Source: Anodontia alba | Taxonomy: Eukaryota; Mollusca; Bivalvia; Lucinida; Lucinidae | Assembly (NCBI GenBank): GCA_964016985.1 | Contig: OZ024826.1 | Location: 59,534,235 to 59,598,234, forward strand | DNA length: 64,000 nt | Direction of reading: 5' to 3' | Part shown: piece after piece, positions 23,820 through 35,667 of the stretch | Layout: each line of letters begins with the position of its first letter | Position numbering within the stretch: the first letter of the stretch is position 1 | Program-made: the position numbers and the translations under genes | The notes under the pieces: model-generated | Databases searched by the model: none | The model's input: only the letters and a program-made list of their open reading frames with translations | Told to the model about the DNA's origin: nothing

Positions 23820-25104
23820 TGAGGGGAGTTCAATAAGTTCATAGAACTCAGGGTTTAACTCACAGATTGGAAGATGGTTTCAACATTATTTTTCAATATA
23901 ATCCCCCTTTACTTCAATGCATTTGGCCCACTTTTCTTTTAAGCAGTCTATGCCTTTGAAATAAAAGTCGTCTATTTGGTCCTCAAACCAAGCCTCTGTA
24001 GCAGCCTTGAGCTCATCATCGTCCGGAAATCTCGTCCCACGCAAGTGAGACTTCAAATTTCGAAACAAATAATAATCACTTGGGGCCAGGTCTGGACTGT
24101 ATGGCTGGTGATTTAACTTGCACTCATGAATAGCTGCTTGTGTAACTCTGGACTTGTGATCAGGGGCATTATCATGCAAAAGAAGGACACCAGCAGCTAG
24201 CTTTCCCCTTCGTTTTTCTTTCATAGCAACCCTTAATTGTTTAATGACATTGGCATAGTATTCTCCTGTAACTGAAGTACCAGCAGGCTTGTAATCTATC
24301 AATATAACCCCTTTGGAGTCCCAAAACACCGTGGCCATTACCTTGCTGGCTGATGGTTGGGTACGAAATTTCTTAGGTGGAGGTGAGCCAGGGCACTTCA
24401 TTGCATGGACTCTTTTTTAGTATCTGGGTCCCAGTGGTGAAGCCAAGTTTCATCTCCTGTTACAAGACGAGTGTGAAAGTCTTCTGGATTGACATTGTAC
24501 ACTTCCAGAAGTTCTTGACTTGACTCCACCCTTTGCTGACGACCTTGCATGTTCAGGTTTCTGGGTACCCACCTGGCAGATACTTTTGACATGCCTAAAT
24601 GTTCATGGATTATAGTGTAAACACTTCCATTAGAAATACCACATTCTGAAGGAAGTTCGGCAACTCTGATTCGGCGATTGTTTAGCACAAGTCTCTCAAC
24701 ACGGTCGATCATCTCCTGGCTGATGACATCAGCAGGGTGGCCTGGCCTTGGGTCATCTTCTAAGGAGTCTCGCCCACGTTTAAATTCTGCTGACCACTTT
24801 GCCACTGTGGAATACTTTGGGCTACCATCACCATACACATCAGCCATGCGCCGATGGATTTCTTTGGCCTTTGCAACCTCCTTAGTGAGGAACTTTATGA
24901 CTGCTCTGAACTCAATATTCTGACTTTCCATTTTTGCCTATGGGTATAGGTTTTCAAACAAAAAGTAAGAGCAAAAATGTACATCTTGACTTAACGGCTG
25001 TTATCATTCAATTGACAAAGGTTTACACTGCACAAAAATGAAAAAAGAAATCTTGAATTGTATAGAAAAATACTGAGTTCTTCGAGCTTATTGAACTCCC
25101 CTCG
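23820..25104 (-). mobile_element. mariner transposon, frameshifted copy
   Basis: 1,285-bp element with near-perfect terminal inverted repeats beginning (C/T)GAGGGGAGTTCAATAAG and flanked by TA dinucleotides at 23818-23819 and 25105-25106, the target duplication of the Tc1/mariner superfamily. The inside holds a single transposase gene on the minus strand, broken by one frameshift. It sits 12 bp from the left end of the 2.8 kb TIR element at 25117, in the large intron between 28028 and 14978. Confidence 0.93.
23886..24931 (-). pseudogene. mariner transposase, one frameshift and shortened catalytic spacing
   Basis: Two abutting minus-strand frames make one mariner transposase. The first, 24398-24931 (177 residues), carries the N-terminal helix-turn-helix region (MESQNIEFRAVIKFL...), the WVPRNL motif near residue 131 and the first catalytic Asp in VTGDETW (D160). 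The second, 23886-24401 (171 residues), carries LLHDNAP (second Asp, residue 77 of that frame) and YSPDLAPSDYYLF (third Asp, residue 109). The break at about 24400 is a missing base after ESMQ. Only 31 residues separate the second and third Asp, against 34 in canonical mariners, consistent with a 9-nt in-frame deletion. Both defects suggest an inactive copy, although its ends are well preserved. Confidence 0.93.
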
Positions 25105-25630
25105 TAGTTATATATACAGTAAAATTCTGCTATTAAGATCACTTTTGGGACTGTCTAAAAGTGGACTTATTAGTGGGATGGTCTTAATAAGTGGTTCGGC
25201 GTGCAGATGCATTACTATAGACTAACTATGTGACCAGTGATGTGTGTGACCACAAATGTACTGGTCCAACAAACGCTTGGGTGGTTGGGTGCTTATCCTG
25301 AAAAAAAATATGGAAGAGACTGTTGACACGGCAGCCATGCCGATAATAGCAACAAAACAGCCAATAATGCCAAGTATTCCAACTGCAGGGGGTTGAACCA
25401 CGAGACTCATGACGTCAGCCTACAAAATTTGTGATTGCTGCCATTTTGAATTTTGTCTCCACTTCGAATTTTATTTCTATCCATTCTCTTTATAAGCTAA
25501 TCACGATTCGTTTTGTGCATAAGGTACACTTTGTTGTAGAATTTTGGATAACACAAGGACTTTATGCTCTTTTCATGTGATAATCTGAAAAACTTCAGAC
25601 ACAACAATGTGTTTGTTCAACAATGTGTTT

Positions 25631-27012
25631 GCAGGGATTATTCTGGCCCCAGATTTTTGTGAGAGAAAAAATCCCATTTGGACAAAAACAGTGAGAGATT
25701 TTCAAATTCACTGAGATTTTTTTGTTTTCGCTCGCTCAGACAAACTGAGAATTTTTTTTTTTTTTTTTTTTTTGTAAAGGCCAGATTTTGTATGTATAAG
25801 TATTATTATTGCTTATTTTGTAATGTACTCTACTAGTAAATCAGGTTAATAAAATTGTTATATATATGGTGTTTGATTATTTTAAGTATTGTTATTTTCA
25901 TGTTTACTGAAAGTGTTTATATATAAATTAGAACTTTCTGGAATTTCATGTTTACTTGTAATAATGTTTATTACAATAATAAGTTGTTTATATTCTTTTT
26001 GGAATTTCCAGATGGAATATTCTAGATTAAGCTATTTTTGGCATATCACAGAACATTTAAAATTTTCTTGACAAATACTGGAGAATAAGTGATGTCTCTA
26101 GTACTTTATTTCTTTTTTTTTAGGATGTGCTTTGATATTATATAAGGAGAGGAGATTTTCATATGAGCATCTCTGTACTCTTTCATTCTTTACTGGATTA
26201 CTTAAATGTTTCATTAATTCTGGAATTAAACTCTGAATTCAGGGACTTTAAATTGTGGGATCAGAAACTGCAATTCAAAGGATTGGTTTCAGAAATTCTT
26301 CTGGAATATTTCTGAGGCATTTTGTGACATTATCTTGAAAGGTACGCTTGTTGCTGGTTTCACTTTCATTTCTTTATCGTTACGCCTGGCTCGTAACAAA
26401 ATGCAAACGGCTGAAGAAGGGCTTCATGAGCTTGGGAGTGGGTTTGTTATTCAGGCTCAGCTCGGTCTTGTGTTTGATTGTCATCCGAATCAGGGGAGGA
26501 GAGCATGGCCGCTTCAGTCGAGCTGGGTTGTGCTCGAACAAGATAATTTAACATGTTGCCATCCCGACTGGACGGTTTTGGGGTGGATAATTTTCTCTTT
26601 TATTTTTTCCAAGTCGGCGGACATGTTTTTGCTGACTCGAGGTAGCGATAAAAAACGCTTACTTAAACTGGAGACCGACAATGAGCTTTTACGATTAAGC
26701 TTTTCAATGATACAGATTAATGAATGGTTACCTGCGGTTCTATGTGTAATGAATTTTGGCGCCACAATAATTCAGAAACCGGTCTTGACTGGTTCCCTCA
26801 CCCTATAGCTCAATACTTCGCATATAGAACACAGGAAACCAGTTAAAAACCGGTCAAACAGAGCAGTCCGATAGTCTCGAAATGAACCGCATGTGCAAAA
26901 TAGGAACTTAACGGCGCGAAATGAGAAAAATTCAGCGTACGATTTTTTTTCTCACTCCGGGAATTTTGATGCGATTTCTTGCAAAAAAATGCGAGAATAT
27001 CGCGAAATCGCG
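25631..27012. mobile_element. CAGGGATTATTCTGGC TIR element, copy 1
   Basis: Starts CAGGGATTATTCTGGC and ends GCGCCAGAAAATGATCCCTG, an inverted pair with one small gap. Flanks read TGTTTG and GGTTTG, suggesting a 6-bp target duplication with one change. A second copy lies at 41776-43085 with matching interior. An open frame at 26335-26808 inside is not preserved in copy 2, so the element looks non-autonomous. The CAGGG end recalls hAT elements, but the 6-bp duplication is not the usual 8 bp. Confidence 0.7.
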
Positions 27013-27712
27013 CCAGAAAATGATCCCTGGGTTTGTAAATCATGTATATTGTTGTTATTTTTATGTTGTTGTTTTTTTCTGCTTTTCGTAATGTGTAGAC
27101 TCGCAAAAAAAAACAAACAAAAAAAAAAAAAAAAAAAAAAAGCAAAAAGAAACAAAGACAAAAACGCACAAATGGTCAGAAATTATTAGGAAAAATCCTG
27201 AAGTAGTAAAATGGATTTCAGGTAGCAAACAATAGTGTATGTCATTGTACCTGTTACCGGCATACACTAGTTTTCATTTTTTTGGAAAGCATGGCCCCCG
27301 CCCACTGGAGCCCGCAAAATAGATGGGCTGCCTAAAGCCTCCATGGCAGAGCTGCTAGTAACTAAGCAGGACCGAATTCATGTGATCGGGTCAGGTAAAA
27401 GTCCCACTTATTTCGAGGCAATGTCTCTAAACTACTGAAATATTGTTGACTTGGACATTATATAGCAATTCATGCAGTGGATTAAGAAGTCAAGTGTGGT
27501 CTGAAATCAAATTCAGTTAGATCTGGCCAACCCACCTATGAAGTATGTGATGATAATTTGGACGCACGGATATAGGTAGCACCTATTAAATTCATATTAT
27601 TGAATACAGAATACGGTAATGTTCTAAAATTTCCAACACTTTTTCCCATACTTTTTTGTTCCAAATTTTTTCCTTTTTATGCAGTTGTTTTATGAAATGC
27701 TTAGTTGGATGG

Positions 27713-27782
27713 CAAACAGTGTTGACCCTGATCAGAATACTCCTGAAGGACCGGTCTGATCTGGGTCTACACTGTTTGCATA
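27713..27782. repeat. AAACAGTG foldback inside the 2.8 kb element
   Basis: GCAAACAGTGTTGACCCTGA and the inverse, loop near CTCCTGAAGGACC. Confidence 0.6.
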
Positions 27783-28027
27783 TGCCATTTTGTCAGAAAC
27801 TTTTGTGTACTAATATAGGACATTTACCATAAGAAGAAACATTTGGGACTGCCAAAAGCTGGTATTAAGTGGGATGGTCTTAATTTTGAGTGGTCTTAAT
27901 AGCAGAATTTTACTGTATATTGATTTTGAGAGCTCCAAGGGTCAGGGCCATCGAATTGGCTGTTCAATATACTCTACAGCAGTGTGACAGTTAGCAGATG
28001 AAAGATTATTCTTAGGCAGCTACATAC

Positions 28028-28125
28028 CCTTATTAGTCTTAACTACGTCATTTATAGTGCCTTCCACTCCTTTCTCTGTTTCAGCATAGGCAAGCACTAA
28101 AGCTTTCTGTTCTGGTGTTAAACGC
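28028..28125 (-). CDS. DNAJA3: DNAJA3 exon: dimerisation-region segment
   Basis: 98-nt exon. Acceptor is TTAATTGTAG before 28125 and the donor is GTATGTA from 28027. The leading G completes ATG from the previous exon. It then encodes RLTPEQKALVLAYAETEKGV and EGTINDVVKTNK, plus a final G that opens the next codon. Vertebrate DNAJA3 has RLTSRQQSLILSYAEDETDV at this place, so the alpha-helical C-terminal segment is conserved. The trailing G is the junction from which either of two last exons can be read in frame. The 2.8 kb TIR element ends about 110 bp to its left. Confidence 0.92.
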
Positions 28126-28609
28126 CTACAATTAAACAAAAATAATGCACATAATTATATCATGGTTATGTCAAGGACTTTATCTTTGTTGCCAAGGGTA
28201 ATCTGTTTAAGTTTTGACTTCATTGCAGCTGGTGTTTAGTGCCATGTGGCAGCCATAAAAGAATCCATGTACTTCATCACAGTGCAGGCTTTTTTTACCT
28301 TGAAAAATCAAGTTCCACTTAAGAAAATATGGCTTTTTGTCCGCCATTATTTATCACTGGATGACGTAAGGTATTCTCTGTACCATTCTCATGAGAGTTC
28401 AGCGAAAATATGACATAAACATTCTTGAAACAAATCAGCATACTACCAACTGGTTTTCTTGCTTTGTAAATGGTCCTGAAGACTGAATTTCATTGGCATT
28501 TAACGAATGACAAAGCTGGTAATCAGAAGTTTTACAAATGCATTGAATCAATCGAAATGGGCAACATTTCTGCAGAACCCATATCGCACTACGTATTGGG
28601 ATGCAGATA

Positions 28610-29395
28610 CACTGTAGATCCAATACATCGCGATCCGTTATTTTGCAAAATCCAGCATATAGCGAATTGTCCGTGGACCCCAAATTTACAATGAGCAAAA
28701 AAAAAAATTATAGTATGCTTGTTGTTTTACTTATTTTGAAAAAAATAACTGACTGTAATTTGTTCCGGTATTGATTTTTCACGCATATCCAGACGCGAAG
28801 TCGAGTCACGCATTATGACCAAACAATCCAATTAGCATCAATCAGTACACGCATAGATTATAATTGGCAAACAATTAATTTTAATCGCAGCACTTGTCAT
28901 AATCAGTGTCATAATTGAGTACATCTACTCAATGCTCAATCAGTCAACGATGTCCACTGCCGTCTAAAAAAAATAAAAAGATAAAATAAAATGATAGTTT
29001 TTGGGCCCGCAGCAGACGTAACAAGCGAAGGGAAGCAACTCAAATCCTCTAAGAACTTAGGATGTGTTGCTCCCCTTCACTGTTACAGGGAACCAGTATA
29101 TCCAAAATGGCGTCCTCATTTGTCATTTCGGCGAACAAATGTTTTCAAATGTAGTTTATCAGCTGGTCTTGATTAAAGTGAATTGGCAGACATAGTCCCC
29201 CGGTGTATATACTGCCTTGAGTAATTCTGAACCTACCGTAATGGTGAAATCTGGCCGATAGCTTTACTGACAGCCATTTGGTGTGGACTGATTAGCAGCG
29301 TCTTGGCAAACTACCACTGTGACATATCGCGATCCAGATATATCACGCTAGCGGAACTTGGACCCCAAGCACTGTGATATATTGGATCTACAGTG
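28610..29395. mobile_element. TA-flanked MITE, CACTGTAGATCC ends
   Basis: CACTGTAGATCCAATACATC at the left; inverse GATATATTGGATCTACAGTG at the right; TA at both borders. Interior has TATCGCGATCCAGATATATC. Non-coding. Confidence 0.7.
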
Positions 29396-29828
29396 TATAG
29401 CACCAATGCCTTAAAAAGCACAGAAATCTTGCAATCCCACACCCTAGAATCAACTCTGCATTGTACTGCATTAGAATCACATGTGCAACACCTGCTGTTT
29501 ACTTGGACCTAGTGAAGGCTGAATTCACGCTGTCATTCAAACAGGACAATTATATAATGTTAAGTCAATCATTTGGGTACATGTTATAGTGACATACAAT
29601 GCAGAACAATTTTTAGAATGATTTTAGATTAGTCTCTCTCAGATTAGGCTCTGATCAGAGACAGAGAGATGCAGGCAACTGCTTTATTTTTAGATAATGA
29701 ATTAAATTATTGAAACTGTATTAAAAGATTTGTTTTAATGTGAAGTACTAACTTTATAAATTTAACAGAAAACTATACCATCACAGCTACATCCCAACTC
29801 CATTACGTGACATTGATCGGTACTTAGA
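29396..29828. other. unannotated intron
   Basis: No gene or repeat boundary recognised apart from a short inverted TCTCTCAGATTAGGCTCTGA-like motif near 29635-29665. Confidence 0.35.
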
Positions 29829-30067
29829 TCATAGCTTCAGATAAGACAAATTTTTTATTAGGATTGGTCATTGTCAGTAACAACAGACGAACAACAATTT
29901 TCGACCAAACAAGTGTTGATATATTTTTTTTTTACTTCTCTATAAAAAACATATGTTGTGGCACTCCTAATGAGTAACCACAAAATACCATTTAAATATG
30001 AATAAGTTTGTTTTTTTTTTGTTTTGTTTTTTTTATATTTAAATACCCCTCTTATCTGCAGCTGTGC
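29829..30067. mobile_element. degenerate ACATATGTTGTG foldback MITE
   Basis: Ends ATCATAGCTTCAGATAAG and CTTATCTGCAGCTGTG. Central arms are shortened. Lies next to the donor side of the 30116-30231 exon. Confidence 0.6.
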
Positions 30068-30115
30068 ATGAAGTAATGGTTGTCACCTGTCTATACAAAA
30101 TAATTATGTACTTAC

Positions 30116-30231
30116 ATGGGTACTTTTATTTTTACATGAACATAGTGATCTCCATAGCCATAACTGTTAACTCGGCTCATTCCTTTCCCCACCAGTCGTA
30201 TTCTATCATGTGACTGTGTACCTGATGGTAC
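30116..30231 (-). CDS. DNAJA3: DNAJA3 exon: beta-domain II, GYGDHY motif
   Basis: 116-nt exon. Acceptor is TTTCCTAG before 30231 and the donor is GTAAGTA from 30115. It encodes VPSGTQSHDRIRLVGKGMSR then VNSYGYGDHYVHVKIKVP plus AT, the first two bases of an ATG codon completed in the next exon. It matches vertebrate IPPGTQ..KIRMGGKG and INSYGYGDHYIHIKI. It covers the last strands of beta-domain II. A foldback element of the ACATATGTTGTG family sits immediately on its downstream intron side (29829-30067). Confidence 0.94.
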
Positions 30232-30334
30232 CTAGGAAATCAATCAACAAATCTTTTGTTACTGACATAGCAAATGTAAAATAATTTCAATAAATAGCAG
30301 TAGAATGAGAAAATACCACAAAATTAACCCTTAA

Positions 30335-30539
30335 CCCTTCTCTTGCTGAGCACGACATGCCCTATCTTAGCAAACAGTGTAGATCCAGATCAGCTGGCTT
30401 CTTCAGAAGCCAGCTGATCTGGATCTGCACTGTTTGTCATTAACTATGTGAATTTCTGTCAAAAACCCAGATCAAGTAATCTGATTGGCTGGAAATTAGA
30501 AGTGGGCATGGTATCTTAATTTATTCAGCATGACAAGGG
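30335..30539. mobile_element. TTAA MITE, copy A3 (reverse orientation)
   Basis: TTAA at 30331-30334 and 30540-30543. Hairpin at about 30372-30440 with only one or two differences. Adjacent on its right to a foldback fragment that uses the same TTAA. Confidence 0.8.
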
Positions 30540-30660
30540 TTAAAGTGCCAAGCAAATTTGCAGTCGTTGACATTTTGCAGTTTTTCATTTTTCTTTCTCA
30601 GAGAAAATAAGACTTGGCATTTCATGCATTACACCAGCGATTCTTTTTACAGTTTTGTCT
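30540..30660. repeat. TTAA foldback MITE fragment
   Basis: TTAAAGTGCCAAGCAAATTT and AATAAGACTTGGCATTTCAT belong to the F family. The other half is missing. Confidence 0.5.
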
Positions 30661-30914
30661 TTATGGGTCGTGGGACTCGCTAGGTCCAGAATTCATGCAT
30701 CCCAAACCCAAACTATGCATCCAGCCTGGGACATGGTAAAATATTTTGATGCGTCCTAGACTTTTCATTTAAACTTGTGTAACAGTGTTTTATAATTACT
30801 TTCTTGGTATTTTAATTGGATGTGCAATAAAAGTAAACAGTGCTGACTAAGTTGCTTTAATTCTTGCTTTAATTCTTTCCAGAAAACTTCCTGAAATTTG
30901 AAACTATAATACCA

Positions 30915-31003
30915 CTGTCAATTAAAACTGAAGTGTTAAGAAAATGTTTTCACCCACAGGCTTTTGAAAATGTTTTCTTAAAACTTCAGTTTTAGTGACA
31001 GAT
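30915..31003. repeat. AAAACTGAAGTGTTAAG foldback
   Basis: CTGTCAATTAAAACTGAAGT and the inverse ACTTCAGTTTTAGTGACAG, loop at CACCCACAGGC. Confidence 0.6.
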
Positions 31004-31039
31004 GATCAAATACCTGTGAGACATGATTAAGGACAGACA

Positions 31040-31255
31040 TTTTGTCCGTTTTGACTAGACTGTGATACAAAGCAGAGACTTTTTTGACTGTTGCTTTGAC
31101 TAGACTGTGATAATCATACAAAGATTTGTAAACTAAAAGCAGACATTTTTGTCTGTTGCTTTGACCAGACTCTGACTGTTATAGCCACACAAATATTTGT
31201 AAACTAAAAACAAGACTTTTTTGTCTGCTGCTTTGACTAGACTGTAAAACAAATG
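31040..31255 (+). repeat. ~85-bp tandem repeats
   Basis: Three imperfect units containing TTTTTTG(A/T)CTG(T/C)TGCTTTG and ACTAGACTGTGATA. Non-coding. Confidence 0.6.
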
Positions 31256-31839
31256 ATCTGTGAAAATAAGCAGCTGTAATATTTGGTCCACTCATCCTGG
31301 AACTTGGTTTATCTGAACTTGCTAAAGACATCGGTTCAGTTTGGGACTGGGAGTTTTCGTTATCAAGATCGCCATCATCGGCAGTCTCAGACTGAGAGGC
31401 TTTGCTGACCTAGCTGTTTGGGGTCTAGCTTTATTATCTTTTTAGGGGGGCATCTTTTTCTCCTTTCAAAAAAAAAACAAAACAAAAACGATTGCTGTTT
31501 CCTGTTGATAATTGCAAGGTCAAACAGTGTTACGATAAAAGATCTCAACAGACTAAAAACCAATACTTTAGTGTTCGCTAAGGTTTCCTCCGGTACTGGA
31601 TACCTTGGTACTGATTATTTGACTGTATAGGTAAAATCGGTGTACTGTAGAGATACACCTTTAAGTACTGGCTTTTACTGAATACTGTACTGAAACACTG
31701 CTTGCACATTCGCTTTTTCCGAAAATGAAAGTAGACTTCAAGAAGCAAAACATACGTACATTCAAGATTTTTTACGAGTCCACGGGACTCACCGAGGCTA
31801 ATTTTTGTGTCCTCTGGTAAAATTATGCATACAGGATGC

Positions 31840-34140
31840 AGGACGCACGCCTAAAAAAAATCACTGATTACATGAAATGTTAAGCTTTATTGTCTCTCTA
31901 AAAACAAGAGCTGTCGGAGGACAGCGAGCTCGCCTGCTGGGTACATTTTATATTGTAACATTTTTATCATTAAGCCATATAATATAGGTCACATTGACCT
32001 AGATGTATTTGTATGTAAATCATTTTGTCACAGATATAATAATCCAGGTATGACAATTCTCCATGAAATAGTAATAAAAATAAAAGGCAAAATCACTGAA
32101 CCATGAAATATAGGTCACAATGACCTAGATATAGTAAGTGGTCATTCATTGGGTCACATGGAACTAATATCCCAGGTGTGACATTTATCCAACAAATATT
32201 CAAGATATAAGGCAAAATCACTGAACCATGAAATATAGGTCACACCAACAGAGATATATTTTGACGTCAATAATCGGGTCACAAGGAACTAATATCCCAG
32301 GTGTGACATTTATCCAACAAATAGTATTCAAGATATAAGGCAAAATCACTGAACCATGAAATATAGGTCACAATGACCTAGATATAGTAAGTGGTCATTC
32401 ATTGGGTCACATGGAAGTAATATCCCAGGTGTGACATTTATCCAACAAATAGTATTCAAGATATAAGGCAAAATCACTGAACCATGAAATATAGGTCACA
32501 CCAACAGAGATATATTTTGACGTCAATAATCGGGTCACAAGGAACTAATATCCCAGGTGTGACATTTATCCAACAAATAGTATTCAAGATATAAGGCAAA
32601 ATCACTGAACCATGAAATATAGGTCACACCAACAGAGATATATTTTGACGTCAATAATCGGGTCACAAGGAACTAATATCCCAGGTGTGACATTTATCCA
32701 ACAAATAGTATTCAAGCTATAAGGCAAAATCACTGAACCATGAAATATAGGTCACAATGACCTAGATATAGTAAGTGGTCATTCATTGGGTCACATGGAA
32801 GTAATATCCCAGGTGTGACATTTATCCAACAAATAGTATTCAAGATATAAGGCAAAATCACTGAACCATGAAATATAGGTCACAATGACCTAGATATAGT
32901 AAGTGGTCATTCATTGGGTCACATGGAACTAATATCCCAGGTGTGACATTTATCCAACAAATAGTATTCAAGATATAAGGCAAAATCACTGAACCATGAA
33001 ATATAGGTCACAATGACCTAGATATAGTAAGTGGTCATTCATTGGGTCACATGGAACTAATATCCCAGGTGTGACATTTATCCAACAAATAGTATTCAAG
33101 AAATAAGGCAAAATCACTGAACCATGAAATATAGGTCACAATGACCTAGATATAGTAAGTGGTCATTCATTGGGTCACATGGAACTAATATCCCAGGTGT
33201 GACATTTATCCAACAAATAGTATTCAAGAAATAAGGCAAAATCACTGAACCATGAAATATAGGTTACAATGACCTAGATATAGTAAGTGGTCATTCATTG
33301 GGTCACATGGAAGTAATATCCCAGGTGTGACATTTAACCAACAAAAAGTTTTCAAGATATAAGGCAAAATCACTGAACCATGAAATATAGGTCACAATGA
33401 CCTAGATATAGTAAGTGGTCATTCATTGGGTCACATGGAAGTAATATCCCAGGTGTGACATTTATCCAACAAATAGTATTCAAGATATAAGGCAAAATCA
33501 CTGGACCGTGAAATCTAGGTGACCTTGACCGTAAAATGTAGGTCACCATGACCTTCACTCTCTTACACTTAAACTGATGTCACATAGTTAGCTGATGTAT
33601 AACCAGTTGTGTCTATAACCTGTAGGCATATAAGATTTTACAAATGTGTCCTAGATTTTGACCCCTAGCCCCACCCCAAGGCCCACCCTGAGGTATGAAC
33701 CCAGGGGTATGTTCTTTTGGAATCTCAGAAGACTCGTCCAGGTACCCAAATTCTAAATATGAATGCTCTATGAGGAGTGAAAGTCAAGATATAAGAATTT
33801 GAAAAACTTTAACACAGTATTACAAAGGTGTCCTAGATTCTGACCCCTAGCCCCACCCAGGGGCATGAACCCAGGGGTTTATTCTCTTGGAATCTCAGAA
33901 GACCCTCCAAGGTACCTAAGTTCCAAATTTGATGCCTCTGTGAGGAGTGACTGTTGAGATATAAGCACTTGAAAAACTTTAACACAGTGTGACGGGAACG
34001 GGAACGCAAACGCAAACGCAAACGCAAACGTGGACGACCGGGGTGACTACAATAGCTCTGCTTGTACTTCGTACAGGCGAGCTAAAAATCACAATGTTGT
34101 CCACTGCAATTTCGACTTGCACTTTAAGGGTTAGTTAAAG
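31840..34140. mobile_element. TTAA foldback MITE F3 split by CE5b
   Basis: A partial hairpin arm TTACATGAAATGTTAAGC at 31868 and, after CE5b, the terminus TGTTGTCCACTGCAATTTCG up to AAGGGTTAG (about 34133). The A-run between the two parts is where CE5b entered. Confidence 0.55.
31914..34086 (+). mobile_element. composite element CE5b, ~128-bp minisatellite
   Basis: Nearly the same as CE5a, including the ~500-bp unique part after the minisatellite, but with about eleven units. Units come in two types: one with CAATGACCTAGATATAGTAAG and one with CACCAACAGAGATATATTTTG. It ends in the same CGTACAGGCGAGCT hairpin. It interrupts a TTAA foldback MITE whose right end continues at 34087-34135. Confidence 0.85.
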
Positions 34141-34152
34141 GACTTTAGTAAA

Positions 34153-35426
34153 ACTAGAACAGTGTTTTCGGAGGAAAATGTATGTCCCCCCACCAGTTTG
34201 AACAGACATATTGTTAAAATAGATTGTATCTATAATAAACTAAGGTCACAATATACCTATATGTAAGTTTGGTCAAAATTCATCCATTCCTCAATGAGCC
34301 ATTTTCTAAAATCATAACCCTTGTGTAACCTTGAAAATGGGATCAAGGTCACAAAAAATCTAATCAGTTCTTGTCTCTGTCTCCACAATATAGCTGTGCA
34401 AGTTTGGTCAAAATCCATCAATTCATTCAACAGATAGCGTGCAGACAAGCCATTATCCAACAATCTGAGCTCTCCTGCGACCTTGAAAATGGGGTCAAGG
34501 TCACCAAAATAAAATTAGTTATTTTCCATGCAACAAAAATTTGGCTATGCAAGTTTAGTTAAAATCAATCCATTCCTTCAAGATACAGTGCAGACAAGCC
34601 ATTTTCCAACAATCTAAGCCCTAGTGTGACCTTGAAAATGGGGTCAAGGTCACCAAAATCTAATCAGTTCTTTTCCATGTCCCAAAAATATAGCTGTGCA
34701 AGTCTGGTCGAAATCTACTCATTCCTTCAGGAGACAAGGTGCAGACAAGCTATTTTCCACCAATCTAAGCCTTAGTGTGACCTTGAAAATGGGGTCAATG
34801 TTGTCAAAATCTAACCACTTCTTTTCCATGTCTCAACAATTAAGATGTAGAAGTTTGATCAAAATCCATTCATTCTTTTAGGAGATAGGGTGCAGACAAG
34901 CAATTTTCCAACAAATCTAAGCCCTCCCATGACCTTGAAAATGGGGTGAAGGTCACCAAAATCTAATCAGTTCTTTTACATGTCCCAGCATTGTAGATGT
35001 ACAAGTTTGGTCAAAATCTATTCATTCCTACAAGAGATAGGGTGCGGACAAGCCATTTTCCAACAATCTAAGCCCTCCTGTGACCTTGAAAATGGGGTCA
35101 AGGTCACCAAAATCTAATTAGTTCTTTTACATGTCCCAGCAATATAGATGTGCAAGTTTGGTTAAAATCTATTCATTCATTCAGGAGATAGGGTGCAGAC
35201 AAGCCATTTTCCAACAATCTAAGCCCTTCTGTGACCTTGAAGATGGGGTCAAGGTCACCAAAATCAAATCAGCATTTTTCCCCCTCCAAATGATATATTT
35301 GTGTAAGTTTGGTTAAAATATGTCCATTCAATAAGGAGATAGAGTGCGGACAAGAGGCTACACCGACGCTGCCGGCGGAATCCGCACTAAAAACAATGTC
35401 CCGCCCCCCATGGTATAGGGACATAA
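34153..35426 (+). mobile_element. composite element CE8, ~150-bp tandem core
   Basis: Starts ACTAGAACAGTGTTTTCGG with TATGTCCCCCCACC. It has about seven units of about 150 bp marked by CCTTGAAAATGGGGTCAAGG and CAAGCCATTTTCCAACAATC. It ends GTCCCGCCCCCCATGGTATA then GGGACATAATAA; ATGTCCC pairs with GGGACAT. Same plan as the other composites with a different core. No ACGG tract; a CGACGCTGCCGGCGG stretch occupies that place. Confidence 0.7.
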
Positions 35427-35506
35427 TAAATAACACATGTATAGCTTAAATATTAAGTAACAACCGACTGTATTTACCATTAGCTTAATGACAGACAGCT
35501 AAGCAT

Positions 35507-35660
35507 AGTTACTGATACGGTAATCTTTTTCTTTTCTTATCTTTTCTTATTTCTCCACGAAAATGTATGTTGTGGGTAATTGTTAAAGTGCTTCAGTTAG
35601 GTGCTTTTCATGAGTAACCACAACATATGCTTTCATGGAAAGATAAGAAAAATGGTTTGT
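35507..35660. mobile_element. ACATATGTTGTG foldback MITE, interrupted
   Basis: Left half with TTTCTCCACGAAAATGTATG and right arm AACATATGCTTTCATGGA. Its right terminus is replaced by a GGGCCCAGTTGTTC element at 35668, which seems to have jumped into it or next to it. Confidence 0.6.
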
Positions 35661-35667
35661 GAATCTG

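Larger units (their letters stand above)
25117..27915. mobile_element. 2.8 kb TIR element, TA-flanked, non-coding
   Basis: Left end CAGTAAAATTCTGCTATTAA at 25117 is repeated in inverted form ending 27915; TA lies on both outer sides. Similarity between the two ends extends over about 75 bp. The inside contains block A (about 25200-25610), a 1.4 kb CAGGGAT element (25631-27012), block B (27013-27600) and a small AAACAGTG foldback (27713-27782). Blocks A and B recur in inverted orientation at 46920-51115. No transposase is recognisable. Confidence 0.65.

Noticed and set aside
26335..26808. 157-residue frame inside the CAGGGAT element
   Set aside because: The matching region of the second copy (42524-42900) has deletions that break the frame, and no transposase motifs are present.
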